From JACZYA01 sp965247455 (GTDB lineage Bacteria > Acidobacteriota > Terriglobia > Acidiferrales > 2-02-FULL-67-57), in contig CBDFHE010000003.1 of the NCBI GenBank assembly GCA_965247455.1, positions 1 to 64,000 of the forward strand: a stretch of DNA of 64,000 nucleotides, given 5' to 3'. A program made the translations under genes and the position numbers. Numbering within the stretch: the stretch's first letter is position 1; every line of letters begins with the position of its first letter. This document shows, piece after piece, positions 60,177 to 64,000 of this stretch. The notes under the pieces were generated by a model, which saw only the letters and a list, made by a program, of their open reading frames with translations, was not told where the DNA came from and ran no database searches.

Positions 60177-61301
60177 TTAGGTGCCGAGGGGCAGTGAAGC
60201 GGAGGCGTTGAGTTCCAGGTCGGCGAACTCGCCCGCCAGGAACTTAGGGTAGGCGGCAGCAGCGATCATGGCGGCGTTGTCGGTGGAGAGCGCCACCGAG
60301 GGATAGAACACCGGTAGGCCGCGCCCCGCGCATTCGGTGGTGAAGGTTCGCCGCAGCAGCGAGTTGGCCGCCACTCCGCCCGAAACGAACACCGCTTGCG
60401 CTCCCAACTCGTCGGCCGCCGCCACCGTCCGCTCCACCAAGTCTTCCACCACTGCCTTCTGAAAGCTCGCCACTAAGTTGCGCGTGTGCGCACTGGTAAG
60501 CTCGGCCGGTGACGTCTGCGGGTCTGCACGCAGAAGGGTGGCGCGGCGCTCAGCTTCTTCCTTGAGTCCGGCGCGCTCGACGTACCGCACCACGGCGGTC
60601 TTGATGCCGCTGAAGCTGAAGTCGTGGGGACGGCCGTGGCGGATGCGGGGCCGAGTGAAAGCGACAGCGTCGGGGTTGCCGCGCTCGGCCAGCCGGTCGA
60701 TCACCGGCCCGCCGGGGTAGCCCAGGCCGAGGTGCTTGGCAACTTTGTCGAAGGCTTCGCCGGCGGCATCGTCCACGGTGTTGCCCACCAGGCGGTAGTG
60801 GTAGCGAAAAGCGTCGCTGCCGTTGGGCAGCGGCGTGCGGGTAACGTGGTAGAGCGCGGTGTGGCCGCCGGAGACCACCAGCGTCACCACCGGGAACTCG
60901 ATCGTGCGCGCCCGCGCTCCCTTTTGTTTCTCTTCCAGCAGCACGGCATGGACGTGGCCTTCCAGGTGGTTGACCCCGATCAGCGGTTTGCCCAGCGCCC
61001 AGGCCATGGCTTTGGCGTAGGTCAGGCCGACCAGTAGCGCGCCGATCAGCCCCGGCCCCTGAGTGACGGCGATGGCGTCCACCTCGCCGTAGCCCAGCCC
61101 GGCGCGCTCGCACGCCTCCCGCACCACCGGCACAATCCGCTCCAGGTGAGCGCGCGAGGCCAGCTCTGGCACTACCCCGCCGTACTTGCGGTGGACGTCG
61201 ATTTGCGAGCTGACCACGTTGGAGAGGATGCGCCGGGCGTCTTCCACCAGCGCGGCGGCGGTCTCGTCGCAGCTTGATTCAATTCCCAGAATGCGCGCCA
61301 T
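60177..61301 (-). CDS. tsaD: tRNA N6-threonylcarbamoyladenosine transferase TsaD
   Basis: 374 residues from ATG 61301 (MARILGIESSCDETAAALV). It installs the threonylcarbamoyl group of t6A37 in tRNAs decoding ANN codons. Metal-site HLEGHVHA, the ATP-binding ASKH-fold motifs (IAVTQGPGLIGALLVG, LVVSGGHTALY) and a C-terminal VSGGVAANSLLR are canonical. TsaB/TsaC/TsaE are not in this window. Divergent from the IF-2B homologue. Confidence 0.96.
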   Translation of the reverse strand: MARILGIESSCDETAAALVEDARRILSNVVSSQIDVHRKYGGVVPELASRAHLERIVPVVREACERAGLGYGEVDAIAVTQGPGLIGALLVGLTYAKAMAWALGKPLIGVNHLEGHVHAVLLEEKQKGARARTIEFPVVTLVVSGGHTALYHVTRTPLPNGSDAFRYHYRLVGNTVDDAAGEAFDKVAKHLGLGYPGGPVIDRLAERGNPDAVAFTRPRIRHGRPHDFSFSGIKTAVVRYVERAGLKEEAERRATLLRADPQTSPAELTSAHTRNLVASFQKAVVEDLVERTVAAADELGAQAVFVSGGVAANSLLRRTFTTECAGRGLPVFYPSVALSTDNAAMIAAAAYPKFLAGEFADLELNASASLPLGT

Positions 61302-61392
61302 GCTTGGCTCCCGCAACCATCCTAGCACAGGCCCCGGCGCGCCCCGCCTTGTGTGGCTGGCGAGGCTCTGCGGTTTGTTACAATGGTTGGCT

Positions 61393-62322
61393 GTGACTGA
61401 CCTGTTGCGCAAGGCATTGAATGGGTTGCGGGCGCTGGCGGAAGACCGCCGCCGGGGCGCGGCGGAGATCGCCGACCGGGCGGCCGCCCTGCTGGAACGC
61501 TATCTGGAACGGGTGCAGTCCGACGACCCGCGCCTGTCCTACGCGCTGGCCGAGTTGGCCGAGGCCACCCTGCAGGTGCAGCCTTCCATGGCGCCGCTGG
61601 TCAACTTGGCCAACCGCTTGCAGCTGGCGGCTGAGGGGGAACGCTCCCCGGTGCGCCAGATGCGGGCCGAGTTGGAAAAGTTCCGCCGTCACCAGCAGCA
61701 GGCCAGCGAAAAGATCGCCCGGCTGTTTGCCGCGCGCCTGCCGCGGCGGGCGACGGTGATGACCTACACCTACAGCTCCACCGTGCTGGCGGCGCTGCTG
61801 GCCGGTCGGCGGTGCATCAGTCGGATCATTGTCTCGGAAGCCCGCCCGCTGCTGGAAGGGCGCACAGTGGCCAAGCAGTTGGCGGAGGCCGGCCTGCCGG
61901 TGACGCTGGTGGTGGACGCGGCTCTGGGCGAGCACGTGCGCGCCGCCGATGTAGTGGTGGTGGGCGCCGATGCGGTGTTCGAGGGGACCTACTTCAACAA
62001 GCTGGGCACGCGCATTCTGCAAGAGCAGGCGCGGGCGGTGCGCAAGCCGTTCTACGTGCTGGCCGACACCGCCAAATTCGTGCCGCCCGCGCTGGCGTCG
62101 TGGATGCGGGTGGAGGACAAGCCCACGGCGGAGGTTTGGAAGGAAGCGCCGCGCGAGGTTACGGTGGTGAACCGCTACTTTGAGGTGATTCAGTTGGAGC
62201 GCTTCGTCACCCTGCTGTGCGAGCGGGGCATGATGCCGATGGGGCGGTTGCGCGCCTGGGTGGAACACATGCCGGTTGCCCGGCGCTGGCAGGAGAATCC
62301 CTCGGCAGGAGGAAGTTGGTGA
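61393..62322 (+). CDS. IF-2B (eIF2B alpha/beta/delta) family protein
   Basis: 309 residues from GTG 61393. The signature region of the family is present: MTYTYSSTVLAALL, VSEARPLLEGRTVAKQL, and VVVGADAVFEGTYFNKLGT near the C-terminus, with the substrate-site Asp. Bacterial members include methylthioribose-1-phosphate isomerase, but that enzyme's longer CxxxxxD pattern is not clear here; members of this shorter type are also called translation-initiation-factor-2B-like or ribose-1,5-bisphosphate isomerase-like. It overlaps the galU start by 4 bases. Confidence 0.85.
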   Translation: MTDLLRKALNGLRALAEDRRRGAAEIADRAAALLERYLERVQSDDPRLSYALAELAEATLQVQPSMAPLVNLANRLQLAAEGERSPVRQMRAELEKFRRHQQQASEKIARLFAARLPRRATVMTYTYSSTVLAALLAGRRCISRIIVSEARPLLEGRTVAKQLAEAGLPVTLVVDAALGEHVRAADVVVVGADAVFEGTYFNKLGTRILQEQARAVRKPFYVLADTAKFVPPALASWMRVEDKPTAEVWKEAPREVTVVNRYFEVIQLERFVTLLCERGMMPMGRLRAWVEHMPVARRWQENPSAGGSW

Positions 62323-63236
62323 GCACGAACAAGAAGGTACGCAAGGCGGTGCTGCCGGTGGCAGGGCTGGGGACGCGCTTCTTGCCCGCCACCAAGGCGC
62401 AGCCGAAAGAGATGCTGCCGGTGGTGGACAAGCCGCTGATTCAGTACGCGGTGGAAGAAGCGGTGGCGAGCGGCATCGAGGACATCATCCTGGTCACCAG
62501 CCACGGCAAGGATTCGATTGAAGAGCACTTCGACGCCGACCACGACCTGGTCAGCCTGCTCGAAGGCCGCGGCAAGCAGGACGAGGCGGCGCTGGTGCGG
62601 CGGACGGGTGAGCTGGCGAAGGTGTTTTCCGTCCGGCAGAAAGAGCCGCTGGGACTGGGCCACGCGGTCGGTTGCGCGCGCGATGCGGTGGGCGACGAGC
62701 CCTTCGCGGTCATCCTGCCCGACGACGTGATTGACTCGCCTTTGCCCTGCACCCAACAACTGTTGGAGGTGCACGCCGCGTACGGCGGCTGCATCATCGC
62801 CACCGAGGAAGTCCACGGCTCGGCTATTGAGCGCTACGGCGTGATGGCGGTCGAGCCCTTCAGGGCGAGCCTTCAGGGCGAGCCCGCCGGCGACTCCCGT
62901 TGGGCGGGGCGGCTGCATCGCGTGACCGACATGGTGGAGAAACCCAAGGCCAGCGAGGCGCCTTCGCCCTACGTCGTCATCGGGCGCTACATCCTGGAGC
63001 CGGAAATCTTCGACCTGATCGACAGCACCAAGCCCGGCCGCGGGGGAGAAATTCAGTTGACCGACGCCCTGCTGGCCTTCGCCCGACAGAAGGCGGTCTA
63101 TGCGTTTGCGTTCGAGGGCCGCCACAACGACGCCGGCAATAAGCTCGGCTTCCTGCGCGCCACCGTCCACTACGCCCTCAAACACCCCGAGCTCGGCCCG
63201 CCCTTCCGCGACTATCTCAGGTCCCTCAAGCTGTAG
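62319..63236 (+). CDS. galU: UTP-glucose-1-phosphate uridylyltransferase
   Basis: 305 residues from GTG 62319, preceded by AGGAGGAAGTTG and overlapping the upstream stop. It makes UDP-glucose for polysaccharides. N-terminal nucleotide loop GLGTRFLPATKAQPKEMLPV, central DVIDSPLPC and ATEEVHGSAIERYGVM, and DMVEKPKASEAPSPYVVIG are diagnostic of GalU. The residue GRGGEIQLTDALLAF matches the C-terminal substrate site. Confidence 0.94.
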   Translation: MSTNKKVRKAVLPVAGLGTRFLPATKAQPKEMLPVVDKPLIQYAVEEAVASGIEDIILVTSHGKDSIEEHFDADHDLVSLLEGRGKQDEAALVRRTGELAKVFSVRQKEPLGLGHAVGCARDAVGDEPFAVILPDDVIDSPLPCTQQLLEVHAAYGGCIIATEEVHGSAIERYGVMAVEPFRASLQGEPAGDSRWAGRLHRVTDMVEKPKASEAPSPYVVIGRYILEPEIFDLIDSTKPGRGGEIQLTDALLAFARQKAVYAFAFEGRHNDAGNKLGFLRATVHYALKHPELGPPFRDYLRSLKL

Positions 63237-63273
63237 CGCATCAGCGCCGAAGTCTCCTTAAAGAGAGGTAAGC

Positions 63274-64000
63274 GTGCGTTTGATGAGGAGAGTTCGACTG
63301 CTGCCGCTGGTTGTGGTGGTGGTGTTGGTCGAGGGGTCCGTTCCGGCGGCGCCAATGGACCGAGGAAGCGCGCTCGACCTTCAGTTGGTGCGGGAGTTGC
63401 GCGCCACCTTCCCGCGCCTGAAGGCATTGCTGGCGGCGGACCAGCCCGACCAGGAACAGGTGCGCGCCACTCTGATGCGGCTGCTGGATAGCATCCCTGA
63501 TTCGCCGTCCGAGCGCCAGCCGGTGCTGCTGCTGGCGGCCGACCGCCTGGCAGCGGGGCTGTGGGTGGGTTGGCAGCCCGCGTCAAGCTGGAAGCCGCAG
63601 CGCAAGCAGCTGCCCGGCTACCAGTTGACCTACGAGTGGGTCCCGCGCCAGGCACGCTGGGCCTACATGCGCGACTTGCAGCGGCGCGTGTGGGAGAACT
63701 ACGCCGACACGGAGTGGGGCGAGCTTGCTTTCGTCCTGCTCACCAACCAGGGCTGGGACACCAGCTCGACCTGCGCCAACGGCCGCGACCAGTTCCGCGA
63801 GGTCATCCAACGCGGAGAGGAGTTTCTGGCCGCGCGCCCGGAGAGTCCCCACCGGATGGAAGTGGTGTTTGCGCTGGCGCAGGCGTACGAGACCTGGTTC
63901 TCCCTCAGCCAGGCGTCCGGTTCCGAGGGCGGCCCCTCCTACCGGGAAGGCGCCGACGAGGCGCGCGCAAAAGCGGTGGCGTACTACAACCAGGTTGTGC
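63274..64000 (+). CDS. Exported protein, partial (runs off the right edge)
   Basis: At least 242 residues. The GTG at 63274 (AAGAGAGGTAAGC upstream) or ATG 63283 starts a hydrophobic export signal (LLPLVVVVVLVEG). The rest is helical and acidic, with an N-terminal LDLQLVRELRATFPRLKALL, a middle WGELAFVLLTNQGWDTSSTC and a TPR-like FALAQAYETWFSLSQ. No family is clear. The gene is complete at its 5' end only. Confidence 0.65.
   Translation, partial: MRLMRRVRLLPLVVVVVLVEGSVPAAPMDRGSALDLQLVRELRATFPRLKALLAADQPDQEQVRATLMRLLDSIPDSPSERQPVLLLAADRLAAGLWVGWQPASSWKPQRKQLPGYQLTYEWVPRQARWAYMRDLQRRVWENYADTEWGELAFVLLTNQGWDTSSTCANGRDQFREVIQRGEEFLAARPESPHRMEVVFALAQAYETWFSLSQASGSEGGPSYREGADEARAKAVAYYNQVV

Overview
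The window is GC-rich, mostly long-coding bacterial DNA. It looks chromosomal and most likely from an Acidobacteriota-type Gram-negative bacterium. That placement is an inference from a CarD-family regulator, BamD-like and beta-barrel outer-membrane proteins, DUF4382/DUF5666-type lipoproteins, very large multi-PAS hybrid kinases and short palindromic intergenic repeats. No rRNA, tRNA or CRISPR array was seen.

Layout. 1-3.1 kb (minus): a large Calx-beta-type surface protein running off the left edge, and an outer-membrane beta-barrel protein. 3.6-8 kb: a 7-PAS hybrid histidine kinase. 8.4-13 kb: a HAMP-like membrane protein broken by an in-frame TGA, a type IV pilin-like protein, and a DUF4382/DUF5666 lipoprotein gene split by an IS1380-family element. 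13.5-15.9 kb: an H-NOX (haem NO/O2 sensor) gene with a 1-base deletion, coupled to an HNOBA hybrid kinase. 16-20 kb (minus): a PLP trans-sulfuration enzyme and an EF-G paralogue. 20-28.3 kb (minus): a receiver protein and two giant hybrid kinases, one frameshifted. 28.7-33.7 kb (minus): ribokinase, DUF3800 protein, isoaspartyl peptidase with a TAG stop, VapC/Phd-type toxin-antitoxin, CDP-alcohol phosphatidyltransferase and GreA. 33.8-38.7 kb (plus): CarD, AroC, a GxxExxY protein, Def and Fmt.

38.8-45.3 kb (plus): a five-gene operon-like cluster. Three exported proteins share an Ala/Asn/Val-rich repeat and a short L-x-D-x-x-L-x-x-[IV]-T-A-G leader motif. They are followed by a periplasmic C39-like cysteine peptidase and a coiled-coil plus beta-barrel outer-membrane protein. 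This architecture resembles the Pseudomonas functional-amyloid (Fap) system: fibre subunits, FapD-like peptidase and FapF-like porin. The first subunit gene is interrupted by a second IS1380 copy. The whole cluster lies between two 209-bp direct repeats (about 95% identical) of the 3' end of fmt and its downstream DNA, which suggests it was inserted or duplicated in at fmt. This is the most interesting part of the window.

45.8-64 kb: a ParB-like plus PC4-like pair behind a palindromic AT-rich promoter, then mostly housekeeping genes (rpe, bamD, a receiver protein with a long acidic tail, valS, nadC, birA, coaX, tsaD, an IF-2B homologue, galU). Among these are small lipoproteins, an uncharacterised two-gene module and an FtsX-type chimera.

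A cross-cutting feature is the number of single-base disruptions (in-frame TGA and TAG, one-base indels in at least five genes), two IS insertions, gene fragments and three MITE-like elements. The region is either decaying and rearranging, or the assembly contains residual errors. Read-level inspection would tell these apart.
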